From the NCBI RefSeq assembly GCF_002968575.1, contig NZ_PVBM01000001.1:62001-126000 (forward strand): a stretch of DNA of 64,000 nt. The letters run 5' to 3'. Position 1 is the first letter of the stretch, and each line of letters begins with the position of its first letter. The notes beneath the pieces are model-generated. The model searched no databases, was not told the origin of the DNA, and worked only from the letters and a program-made list of their open reading frames with translations. This DNA is from Neorhizobium huautlense. GTDB lineage: Bacteria; Pseudomonadota; Alphaproteobacteria; Rhizobiales; Rhizobiaceae. A program made the position numbers and the translations under genes. Shown here one piece after another: positions 1 through 8,100 of the stretch.

Positions 1-1
1 A

Positions 2-337
2 GTCACGCGGCTCATCCGGGCCATGGCCGAGCTTTACGGTGGCAGGCCCGGAACCTTCGGTCTGCTGCGGCTCATGCGTGACGTAATTGCGCATCTTGCA
101 GTAACTGGCTCGATCGCGGTTGGGGACAGCCTTGCACAGCAGGTCCTGGGCCATGGATTGGCCTCGAAACTCTCAAGCCGGCTGGGTGAAGGAGTGATCA
201 ATGGCTTGCTCACCGCCCGCATTGGAATTGCTGCGATGGATCTCTGCAGACCGTTGCCGTTCAGGGCAGTCAAACGGCCTGGAATAGGCGATTTTCTTTC
301 GGATATCGCGTCGATCGGCGGTTCCAAAAGTGAATGA
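2..337 (+). CDS. DUF697 / YcjF-like membrane protein, 3' end only
   Basis: This is the C-terminal part of a protein that begins before the window. The open frame runs from base 2 without a needed start; the first in-frame ATG (base 23) lies inside the conserved part. The residues after it (AELYGGRPGTFGLLRLMRD) and the glycine-rich GEGVINGLLTARIGIAAMDL segment match the C-terminal domain of the DUF697/TIGR01620 family (E. coli YcjF type), inner-membrane proteins of uncertain role often found beside a YcjX-like GTPase-fold protein. That partner would lie upstream, outside the window. The family call rests on recognised sequence pattern only; the function is unknown. Confidence 0.75.
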   Translation, partial: VTRLIRAMAELYGGRPGTFGLLRLMRDVIAHLAVTGSIAVGDSLAQQVLGHGLASKLSSRLGEGVINGLLTARIGIAAMDLCRPLPFRAVKRPGIGDFLSDIASIGGSKSE

Positions 338-382
338 TCGGCGGGCGCAGGATGGCGCAGCCTCCGTCGCCGATACCACTCG

Positions 383-390
383 TTAACCAT
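383..390 (+). promoter_or_regulatory. TTAACCAT motif, possible CtrA site
   Basis: TTAACCAT lies 52 bases before the start of the secreted-protein gene at 443, and a TTAA follows at 397-400. TTAACCAT is, from memory, the half-site reported for CtrA in Sinorhizobium. An 8-base match can occur by chance, so this is only a candidate. Confidence 0.25.
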
Positions 391-442
391 TCCAGCTTAA
401 ATTACAGGCCTCTTACAGTCGCTGCTTGCCAGAGGAAAGTTT

Positions 443-997
443 ATGTATCCGCGCTTCTTTTCGCTTCTCGGCGGGCTCGCCGTTCTAGCCGTTGCGGCAA
501 CCTCCGCCATGGCGCCCGAAGCCGAGGCTGCTCCCCGCGACAAGGCCTTCTTTCAATCGGTCGCCGGCGTATGGAAGGGGCCTGGTGAAATCGTCGCCGG
601 CAAATACAAGGGCACGAAATTCAGCTGCAATCTCACTGGCGCTCCCACGCCGGAGGGAGACATCGGTATCAAGCTCGACGGGACCTGCCGCGTCGGCGTT
701 TTCCAGCAGCCCATGTCTGCCGTCATCACCCAAAACGGCCGCGGCTACACCGGAAGATTTCTGGATGGTGCCGACGGCAAGGGACTTGATATCATTTCCG
801 GTTCGGTCAATGGCGACAAGGTGGTCATGGGCATCAATCGTGCCAAGCTCAATGGCGCCATGGTCGCCAGCCTGCGCGACGAAAACAAGATGAACATCAC
901 CATTTCGGTCAAGGTCGAGGACCAGATGGTACCCGTTATCGGGCTTTCCCTGGATCGCGACATGGATTCGATCGCGGTCGGCTCGATCAAACAGTAG
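443..997 (+). CDS. secreted protein of unknown function
   Basis: The 184-residue product begins with a clear signal peptide: a positive N-terminus, a hydrophobic stretch at residues 5-20 and an Ala-rich cleavage region ending near residue 30. The mature part is rich in Gly, Asp and beta-prone segments and contains two Cys, near residues 62 and 81, that could form a periplasmic disulfide. GAGGAAA lies 7 bases before the ATG and fixes the start. I do not recognise a named domain. The gene stands alone, with folK facing it; an inverted repeat (GGCGCG / CGCGCC) in the 12-base gap to folK may end transcription from both sides. Confidence 0.8.
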   Translation: MYPRFFSLLGGLAVLAVAATSAMAPEAEAAPRDKAFFQSVAGVWKGPGEIVAGKYKGTKFSCNLTGAPTPEGDIGIKLDGTCRVGVFQQPMSAVITQNGRGYTGRFLDGADGKGLDIISGSVNGDKVVMGINRAKLNGAMVASLRDENKMNITISVKVEDQMVPVIGLSLDRDMDSIAVGSIKQ

Positions 998-1008
998 ACG
1001 GCGCGCGC

Positions 1009-1551
1009 TTACACGCGCCGCCACCAGTCCCGGCTCTCCTCCGCGACCTTGATGCCCGCCGTATCGACGTTTTCAAGCCAGTCGCGCACCACCTTTCCCT
1101 TCACGATAAGATCAGGCGCGACGTCCGCAAGCGGCATGATCACGAAGCCGCGCTCCGTCATCCGCGGATGCGGCACTTCCAGTTTCGAGGTCTTCATTTC
1201 ACGAGAACCATAAGTCAGGATGTCGATGTCGATGATGCGCGGCCCCCAACGCTCCAGACGCACGCGCTTCATTGCACGCTCGATCGATAGACAAATTTCG
1301 AGCAGATCCTCCGGATCGAGCCGCGTTTCCACCAGCGCGCAACAATTGAAAAAATCCGCCTGATCCGTCTTGCCCCATGGCGGCGTGGAATAAAGTCTGG
1401 AGACCGATACGACGCGGCAGCTATCCCTCGCATCCAGTTGTCGCAAAGCTTCCGCCATTGCTGCCGGCGGGTCGCCTATATTGCCTCCCAACCCAAGCGC
1501 AGCAATATGCAAGGCGTCTTCAGGCAAAGTGTTCAACACGGACCTCTGCAT
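1009..1551 (-). CDS. folK: 2-amino-4-hydroxy-6-hydroxymethyldihydropteridine diphosphokinase
   Basis: FolK transfers pyrophosphate from ATP to 6-hydroxymethyl-7,8-dihydropterin, the step before dihydropteroate synthase. The 180-residue product has the family's N-terminal glycine-rich segment (ALGLGGNIGDP), the central RLYSTPPWG region and the conserved GPRIIDIDILTYG block that binds Mg-ATP. It is the last gene of a folP-folB-folK operon on the minus strand and overlaps the end of folB by 32 bases, so translational coupling is likely. The annotated ATG may be slightly upstream of the real start, since the conserved fold begins near residue 15. Length is normal for the family. Confidence 0.95.
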   Translation of the reverse strand: MQRSVLNTLPEDALHIAALGLGGNIGDPPAAMAEALRQLDARDSCRVVSVSRLYSTPPWGKTDQADFFNCCALVETRLDPEDLLEICLSIERAMKRVRLERWGPRIIDIDILTYGSREMKTSKLEVPHPRMTERGFVIMPLADVAPDLIVKGKVVRDWLENVDTAGIKVAEESRDWWRRV

Positions 1552-1885
1552 AATCTAGGATGCCCGGAATCGGGACACTTGGCTTGCGCACCGTAATATC
1601 CGCACGCCTGATCTGCGGGGACCATGCACACAATGCCTTGGCCACGTCTTTGGCAAGCGTCTCAATCAGGTTGCGGCGGTTCTGGGTCACGACCCTCTCC
1701 ACGATTTCGTAGGCTATGCCGTAATGAACCGTGCTCGCGACATCGTCATTTTCGAGAGCGTCGTCCGCCTCCACGTCCATCACCACGTCCAGGAAGAACC
1801 GCTGGCCGAGAGAGGCCTCCTGCTCAAAGGCACCGTGCTTTGCATAAAAGCCGCAGTTTTTCAGTGTGATCGTGTATATGCCCAC
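1520..1885 (-). CDS. folB: dihydroneopterin aldolase
   Basis: FolB cleaves 7,8-dihydroneopterin to 6-hydroxymethyl-7,8-dihydropterin and glycolaldehyde in folate synthesis. The 121-residue length is typical. Recognisable blocks are the N-terminal beta strand followed by GAFEQEASLGQRFFLDV, the central YGIAYEIVERVV segment, where the pterin-binding Tyr and Glu lie, and the C-terminal VRKPSVPIPG strand. The gene sits 3 bases after folP and overlaps folK, so the three genes form a tight operon that supplies consecutive enzymes. No folE is present in the window. Confidence 0.95.
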   Translation of the reverse strand: MGIYTITLKNCGFYAKHGAFEQEASLGQRFFLDVVMDVEADDALENDDVASTVHYGIAYEIVERVVTQNRRNLIETLAKDVAKALCAWSPQIRRADITVRKPSVPIPGILDYAEVRVEHFA

Positions 1886-1888
1886 GGA

Positions 1889-2791
1889 TTAGCCTCTCTT
1901 CTCTTCACGGGCACTGGCCGCTGCCAGCACGGCATCCGCCATCCTCAGCGCATCCAGGTTGGCCGCGACATTGTGAACACGGAATATGGACGCGCCTGCA
2001 AGCCTCAACATGGCGGTGGTTGCGGCAGTGCCGATATCACGTTCGTCCGCCCGCTCGCGGCCCGTCACGGCGCCGATGAAGCGTTTGCGGGACGTGCCGG
2101 CCAGCAGTGGAAAACCAAGCCGGTGCAACTCGGGAAAGCGGGCGATCAATTCCAGGTCATCGTCCTTGTTCTTCGCGAAACCAAAACCCGGATCGAGCAC
2201 GATCGCCTCATCCGGCACCCCAGCCTTTCGTGCAATGCTCACGGACTCCGTCAAAAAGAACTCCTGGTCGTCGATCCTGTCGGCAAGCCTCTCCTGCTCC
2301 CGTCCACGGCCAGTATGCATGATGCACACCCCGGCGCCTGTCGCCGCAGCGAAATCGGCAATAAGGGGCTCGCGTTGCAGGCCGTGCACGTCGTTGATGA
2401 TATGGGCGCCGGCTGCGACCGCGAGCCTGGCTGTCTCGGCGCGGTAGGTATCTATCGAAATGAGCGCGTCCGTCTCAGCGCGCAGCTTCTCGACCACCGG
2501 CAGGACACGATCCTGCTCTTCGGCAGGCGCAATTTCTGCCGCACCCGGCCTCGTTGATTCACCGCCGATATCGAGGATGACTGCGCCGTCTTTTACGCAA
2601 GCCATCGCATGAACGAAGGCGCTTTCCAGAGTCGCGTGACGTCCGCCATCGGAAAACGAATCAGGCGTGACATTGATGATCGCCATGATATGGCCTTGAA
2701 AACCGAGTTCGAGGGTTCGGCCGTGCCCCACGCGCCACGTGCTGTTGCAGCGCGATACCACCCGCCGCCCATCTGTCGAAGGATCACGCAA
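1889..2791 (-). CDS. folP: dihydropteroate synthase
   Basis: FolP condenses 6-hydroxymethyl-dihydropterin pyrophosphate with p-aminobenzoate to dihydropteroate; it is the sulfonamide target. The 300-residue product shows the TIM-barrel signatures in order: INVTPDSFSDGG near residue 40, ILDIGGESTRPGA near 75, the IDTYRAE segment, and GTSRKRFIGAVTGR near 230. About 30 residues precede the first conserved strand, so an internal start is possible. It is first in the folP-folB-folK operon. The next gene on the left of its promoter, at 2868, is divergent, leaving about 75 bases for promoters. Confidence 0.95.
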   Translation of the reverse strand: MRDPSTDGRRVVSRCNSTWRVGHGRTLELGFQGHIMAIINVTPDSFSDGGRHATLESAFVHAMACVKDGAVILDIGGESTRPGAAEIAPAEEQDRVLPVVEKLRAETDALISIDTYRAETARLAVAAGAHIINDVHGLQREPLIADFAAATGAGVCIMHTGRGREQERLADRIDDQEFFLTESVSIARKAGVPDEAIVLDPGFGFAKNKDDDLELIARFPELHRLGFPLLAGTSRKRFIGAVTGRERADERDIGTAATTAMLRLAGASIFRVHNVAANLDALRMADAVLAAASAREEKRG

Positions 2792-2867
2792 AATTTGATG
2801 CCTTTATGTTGCGCTCCTTCTGGCTATGCCCCAAGCTAACCCCAAGTTCAACGTCGCAGGCCCCAGA

Positions 2868-3488
2868 ATGTTTTTGATGCGCAGAGTCCACCGACTTTTC
2901 GGTGCAATTCTTGTCTCCTGCGTGATCTCTGCGCCAGCCACCGCCGAACCTCTGATCAGCAAGACCTATTCCTATTTCCGGATCGGCGGTCGCACGGCGG
3001 AAGACCTCGACAAGGAATTGGAGAAACGAGGACCGATAACCCGCACCTCGGGTCACCGCCATCCCGGTGCGACCGAAATCAAATTCGGGGGCGACGCTAC
3101 CTACGTAGAAAAGGGCGGCAATTGCTCAATCGGCGGCGCTCGTGTGACGCTTCGCACCCGCATCATACTTCCCCGCTGGAGCAACCGTGGCAGGGCCGCC
3201 AACGACCTCCGCTTCATCTGGGATACCCTGTCGGCCGATATCAAGCGGCACGAGGAGAGGCACGCCGAGATCGCCCGCAACCACGCCCGTCAGCTGGAAA
3301 GAGAGCTATTGGCGCTTCCCTCCCAGAGAAGCTGCGACGCGTTGGAAAAAAGGGTGGCGGACACGACGCGCCGCATTCTGGAGGCGCATGACCGCGAGCA
3401 GCTGCGATTCGATCAGGTCGAGGCAGCCAATTTCGATGCCCGTATGATGCGGCTGCTGCAATACCGCCTGAAACGGGGCGGCAAATAG
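2868..3488 (+). CDS. secreted DUF922 family zinc-protease-like protein
   Basis: From the ATG at 2868 the product is 206 residues; a longer reading from 2826 adds 14 residues without signal-peptide character. After a signal peptide (about residues 1-26) comes a domain that matches COG5661/DUF922, predicted secreted Zn-dependent proteases. The key motif is H-E-E-R-H (RHEERHAEIARNHA), an HExxH zinc-binding helix, located about two thirds along. Two Cys (in GGNCSIGG and RSCDALE) could pair in the periplasm. Family members are poorly characterised and protease activity is inferred only from the motif. It is a single-gene unit, divergent from folP. Confidence 0.8.
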   Translation: MFLMRRVHRLFGAILVSCVISAPATAEPLISKTYSYFRIGGRTAEDLDKELEKRGPITRTSGHRHPGATEIKFGGDATYVEKGGNCSIGGARVTLRTRIILPRWSNRGRAANDLRFIWDTLSADIKRHEERHAEIARNHARQLERELLALPSQRSCDALEKRVADTTRRILEAHDREQLRFDQVEAANFDARMMRLLQYRLKRGGK

Positions 3489-3524
3489 ACCACCCGCGAA
3501 CCTTTTGCGAAGCTTGCGCATCAT

Positions 3525-3539
3525 CCTGTCAATGACAGG
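3525..3539. promoter_or_regulatory. perfect 15-bp palindrome, operator-like
   Basis: CCTGTCA-A-TGACAGG is a perfect inverted repeat with 7-base arms and a one-base centre, 37 bases after the DUF922 gene and about 155 bases before the candidate sRNA. The size and symmetry fit a dimeric regulator's operator, but the regulator is unknown and the target promoter cannot be fixed. Confidence 0.35.
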
Positions 3540-3692
3540 TGATTTATGGTGATAGTCTAAAATACGAATCTCGGATAAAACTAAGACATAACTTACCTGC
3601 CGCATGTTCCAGAGATTGAGGCGGAAGGTATAACCAATCAGCGCGCTATCGGTACCGCCGGGCGTCGCAAGCAGCGGTTTCAAGCGTTCCGC

Positions 3693-3815
3693 GTAACGGT
3701 CTCCTGCGTATTGTTCTCCTGGCGCGTCTTCAGCCGCAGGTGTCTCCTCCCTCGCCTGTCGGTGATGCGCCCGCCTTGCCTCGCTTGCCGTTCCTGCGCA
3801 GCGAGGCTTTTTTTT
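3693..3815 (+). ncRNA. candidate trans-acting sRNA, alpha-r14 (NfeR1) like
   Basis: The 347-base gap between the DUF922 gene and the ferredoxin gene has no good ORF but ends in a strong terminator. Upstream of it, CCG-CAGGTG (3734-3742) pairs with CGCCTG-T-CGG (3753-3762), closing a loop that holds CTCCTCCC (3744-3751), complementary to ribosome-binding sites. Two more CTCCT copies lie at 3701 and 3716. Anti-Shine-Dalgarno motifs in hairpin loops, a length near 120 nt and a final terminator are the features of the rhizobial alpha-r14 sRNAs, which repress many transporter mRNAs. The 5' end is estimated; no clear promoter was seen. Confidence 0.55.
3778..3815 (+). terminator. rho-independent terminator of the candidate sRNA
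   Basis: GCCTCGCT (3778-3785) pairs perfectly with AGCGAGGC (3800-3807), followed by eight T. The orientation is plus, away from the ferredoxin gene, which lies on the other strand. Confidence 0.85.
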
Positions 3816-3835
3816 GCCGGCAATCCGAAGCGTGA

Positions 3836-4195
<360 letters not shown>

Positions 4196-4290
4196 TTAAG
4201 CGCGCTGTCTTCCAATAAAACCCCGGCGCAGTCAACATTTTCGGGCGCCGCGGGCTGTTCCACGGGCGCCCTATGTATAAAGGGGCGCTC

Positions 4291-4665
4291 TCAGCGGCAG
4301 AGCTTGTTAATGAAGTTCTCCGCTTCCACGACCACAGCCCCGACAGCTGCCTTGAGGGCCGTATCTGCGCCACTGTCCTCGAGCTTCTGGGCCGCAATAG
4401 CGACCTTGAAGGCGCCGACTGCGTTGGCCGCCCCTTTCAGGCGATGAGCTATTGCGACGGTAGCGGTCGTGTCCGCGACGGCAAGATCCTGTAGCGCCCG
4501 CCGAGCCTGGCGTGCAAACATCTGAAGCACCTCAACCTCCAGAGCCTTGTCGCCCATGGTCTGTGTCGCGAGATGGACAAGATCAATCGGTCGGGATTGA
4601 GACGGGCAAGCGCCGCCTTGGTGTTCGGGGGCGTCAAACGCAATACTGACGGCTGCCACTGCCAT
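4291..4665 (-). CDS. Hpt domain phosphotransfer protein
   Basis: I place the start at 4665, where AAGGAA stands 7 bases before the ATG; the open frame extends 26 residues further without support. The 124-residue product consists mainly of one histidine phosphotransfer four-helix domain. The phosphorylated His is in AHRLKGAANAVGA near residue 70. Such stand-alone Hpt proteins relay phosphate between hybrid kinases and response regulators. No kinase or regulator gene is in the window, so the pathway is unknown. It is not ChpT, which is longer and dimeric with a kinase-like fold. It is divergent from the giant gpr-like gene. Confidence 0.85.
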   Translation of the reverse strand: MAVAAVSIAFDAPEHQGGACPSQSRPIDLVHLATQTMGDKALEVEVLQMFARQARRALQDLAVADTTATVAIAHRLKGAANAVGAFKVAIAAQKLEDSGADTALKAAVGAVVVEAENFINKLCR

Positions 4666-5132
4666 GGGAAGTTTCCTTGTTGTTGTTCTTACATGTCCCG
4701 AATTGTGCGGGTCGGAGCCGGCTATCCCGTTAAATTCCGGCACAATCGGGGCTGAAATCTTCCCATATGGTTAATTTCTGCTAAGCTCCCGAGATTTTAG
4801 GACTTTTGCATCTGGCGATGGTTTAAATTCTGTTAACAACATTCAGCGCCGGATCTCCCTGGCCGGCGTTTTAATTGTGCCAGGGAGCCGAATGTGCCAC
4901 TACAGTACGACTAAGGTGGCGGGGAATATTCTCCTTTTGCCACGGATGGCAGGTTGGTAAGCTTTCATTATCATCCGTTTGAAAGAACGGCCGTCCGACA
5001 TGAAAATGAATAGGAAACTCAAGCCCCATGATGAGGCACGGGTTTCCGGCAGGCAGTGTTCCATCTGTCGGTCTGCGGGCGGCAGCGCGTCTGATGGGAT
5101 TGCCGGGCGAGTATGTAACGAGGCGTAACCGC
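4666..5132. other. 467-bp structured region between the Hpt gene and gpr
   Basis: No gene was found here. The region holds two related 15-base motifs, TTAATTTCTGCTAAG (4771-4785) and TTAAATTCTGTTAAC (4823-4837), that resemble CtrA boxes with a 6-base spacer, and TTAACCAT on the minus strand (4767-4774). It also holds two mutually exclusive hairpins (4847-4887). An in-frame ATG at 5028 would extend the gpr protein by 35 residues, but those residues look non-conserved. Confidence 0.5.
4847..4887 (+). promoter_or_regulatory. possible attenuator in the gpr leader
   Basis: CGCCGG (4847-4852) pairs with CCGGCG (4863-4868), followed by TTTT, which makes a weak terminator. CTCCCTGG (4855-4862), inside that loop, pairs perfectly with CCAGGGAG (4880-4887). 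The second helix would take in the terminator's 3' arm as loop, so the two folds exclude each other. This is an inference from pairing only. Confidence 0.3.
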
Positions 5133-8100
5133 ATGGCGAAGAAAACGAGCAGCGAGTCGATCGACGAGACGGCTTTCCAGGCGCTGGAAGAAGCTCTGAA
5201 GATCAATTTCAACGATGAGTCGCCGCGCAGCAGATCCGCGCCCCATGCCTCGGAGACAAGAGTGTCAGACACACCCAAGCAGCGTCCGTCTTCTCCGCAA
5301 CATCAAGAGGAGCCCGCCGAGTCGTTCAGGTCGGCCGTCTCCGAAGCTGCAGCCAAGTCGCCGACGTTCCAGCCTGCGAACGATGCCGGCAGACGCAGCG
5401 CCAGCGCGATCCTCAGGACGCTCGAAGGCGGCGCCATGCGCTCCGCTATCCGTAATGCTGTGATCATTTCCCTTCTTTGGGCGGTGGCCGGCATCGGGCT
5501 GGGGCAAGTCATCTACGGCAACCAGCTTTGGGAAATCACCTCCGTTGCAGGCGTGCTTGCCGCTCCAGGCATTGTCGCCCTCGCAGTCGGGATCCTCATC
5601 CCGATCATGCTGTTCTTCGCGTTCGCCATCATGATGGCGCGGGCACAGGACCTCAGAAACGCCGCCCGCTCCATGGCCGAGGTGGCGCTTCGCCTTTCCG
5701 AGCCGGAGACCATCGCCTCCGAGCGCATCATGAGCGTCGGCCAAGCCGTACGTCGTGAAGTCTCCGCGATGAACGAAGGCATCGAACGCACGATCGCCCG
5801 CGCCACAGAACTCGAAACGCTGGTACATTCGGAAGTTAACGCACTCGAGCGCAGCTTTACCGACAATGAACTGCGCGTCCGCGGTCTCGTTCACGAACTC
5901 GGCACAGAGCGCGATGCGATCGTCAATCATGCCGAGCGTATCCGCTCGTCGATCGTTGGCGCCCACGATCAGCTCAAGGAAGAGCTTTCGCTGGCCACGG
6001 AAGAGATCTCGATCCGCCTTGCGACCTCGGGCGAAGCGTTCGCCTCGATGATCGATACCCGGGCAGCCGCACTCATGGAGAAGTCCGATGCCGCCGGCGA
6101 GGCGCTCGGAACGCTGCTGACCACCAAGGCAGAAAACCTGCTCCAAACCTTGAACTCCTCCGGCTTTGCGCTCGCCCATGAATTTGATGAGCGGATGGAT
6201 CAGCTTACCTCGGTGCTCTCGACGCGCGGCCAGGCGCTCCTGACCGAGTTCGAAACCCGCGCCTCGTCTCTCGACGCCAACACCGAGAAATTGAATGCCG
6301 CGCTCGCAGATCGCACCCGGCAGCTCAACGAGACCCTGCTGGCCCGCACGCGAGAGATTACGGAAGGGCTTTCCAGCAGCGAAAGGACCCTTACCGGCTC
6401 GCTCGACGAAATACTGTCGAGCCTCAACAGCTCGCTGGAGGAAAAGGGTTCCTCCTTCCGCCAGAGCCTTCAGACGACCGTCGAGGATGTCGTCATGGAC
6501 CTCGACATGCGCTCCAGTTTCTTCGAGGAGCGCCTGCAGGCGACCGTGGGTCACCTCAGCACCACATTCGACGACAGCGTTTCTCAATTTACCTCCGCAT
6601 TCGATCAGAGGGCCGGTTCGCTCGACAGCAAGCTGATGGACAGCCTGGCGCGTATCAACGAGACGGTGGCGAGCGGCTCGGAGTCTATCGAAAATATTCT
6701 CAGCTCCAGCATCGAACGCATCAGCTCGTCGTTGACAGATCAATCCTTCGCGCTTGCCACCACCCTCGGCACCGGCCAGGAAGTTTTGGACTCCATGCTC
6801 GAAAGCCGCTCGCGCGAGCTTTCCGATGCACTGTCTGCGCGCAGCAGCGAAATCCAGGACGCTCTGGGCTCCCGCGCTGCAGAGATCCAGGACGTTCTCG
6901 GCTCTCGCACCGCGGAAATCCAGGATGTTCTGGGTTCCCGGACCGCAGAGATCCAGGAAGTGCTCGCGTCTCGTACGAGCGAGCTCCAGCAGGGCCTCAC
7001 AGGCGCTCATCGACAGATCGAGAGCACCCTGACGGATGGCAACAGCGCTCTTCTGAATACGCTCACAGAAAACCAGACCAAGTTCGAACAGGGACTGGCA
7101 ATCCGCTCGGGTGCGATCATCGCTGCGCTTTCCGGCAGCCACGACCATCTGACCGAGGTGCTCAGCCAGAAAACCGCAGCTATCGACGCTCTGATGTCGA
7201 ACGCGCCGGAGCGGCTCGCGGGCATGTTCGATGAAAAGGCGGATCATATCGCGCGCGCTTTGTCGGAAAGCGAGCAACGGCTCAGCGGCGATCTCGGGCG
7301 CCACGCGTCGCAGATGCAGGCCTCGCTGGAGACCAATCGCGAGCGGATTTCCGAGATCCTCGAAGACAAGTCCATGGAGATCGCCACGTCCTTTGCGCTT
7401 GGCGAGGACCGGCTCACCGGCATGCTCGACGAAAAGTCGGAAGCCATCGCGCGTGCCCTGTCCGAAACCGAACAACGCATGAGCGGCGATCTCGGGCGTC
7501 GCACGTTCGAGATTCATGAAGCTCTGAACACCAACCGCGATAAGCTCGCCGAACTCCTGGACGACAAGTCGATGGAAATCGCAACGTCGTTCGCGCTTGG
7601 CGAAGATCGTCTTTCCGGCATGCTGGACGCCAAGGCCTCGGCGCTGGTGAATGTGCTATCCGATGCCGACAGCCGCATCGAGCAGTCTTTCGCGGCCCGG
7701 GCAGAGGCTATCCACAACGCCTATGCCGATAACCAGCTCAATCTCGACCTCTCGCTGGAAAACCGCACCGCGGAGCTTTCGCGTATCCTGGAATCGGGCG
7801 GAGAGCGGCTCGAACAAGCCGTGGGCAACGCCAGCAATCGCATCGAAAGCGCTCTTACCGACGGCACGGGCCGCTTTGAAGCAGGCTTGGCCGGCGGCCT
7901 GGAGCGGATGGAAACCGTCATGAGCTCCACGCAGGAGCGGATTGCGGCGACCATCGGCCTCGGCCATCAGCAGCTCGAGACAACCCTCAGTTCCGGCCAC
8001 GACCAAATGCGGGAAACGCTCGAAGAGCGGACCGGCCTGCTTGCCAACACGCTGGGCGACGCGCGCAACCAGATCGGCGACCTGATGCAGGATCAGGCAA

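Noticed and set aside
5265..7517. 750-residue open frame opposite the gpr gene
   Set aside because: It is antisense to the repeat region; its repeats mirror those of gpr, and it has no ribosome site or known domain. Repetitive GC-rich coding DNA often leaves such frames open.
6837..7652. Tandem DNA repeats that could suggest a CRISPR array or minisatellite
   Set aside because: The repeats stay in frame in multiples of 33 bases, encode an 11-residue helical unit and lack spacers, so they belong to the protein.
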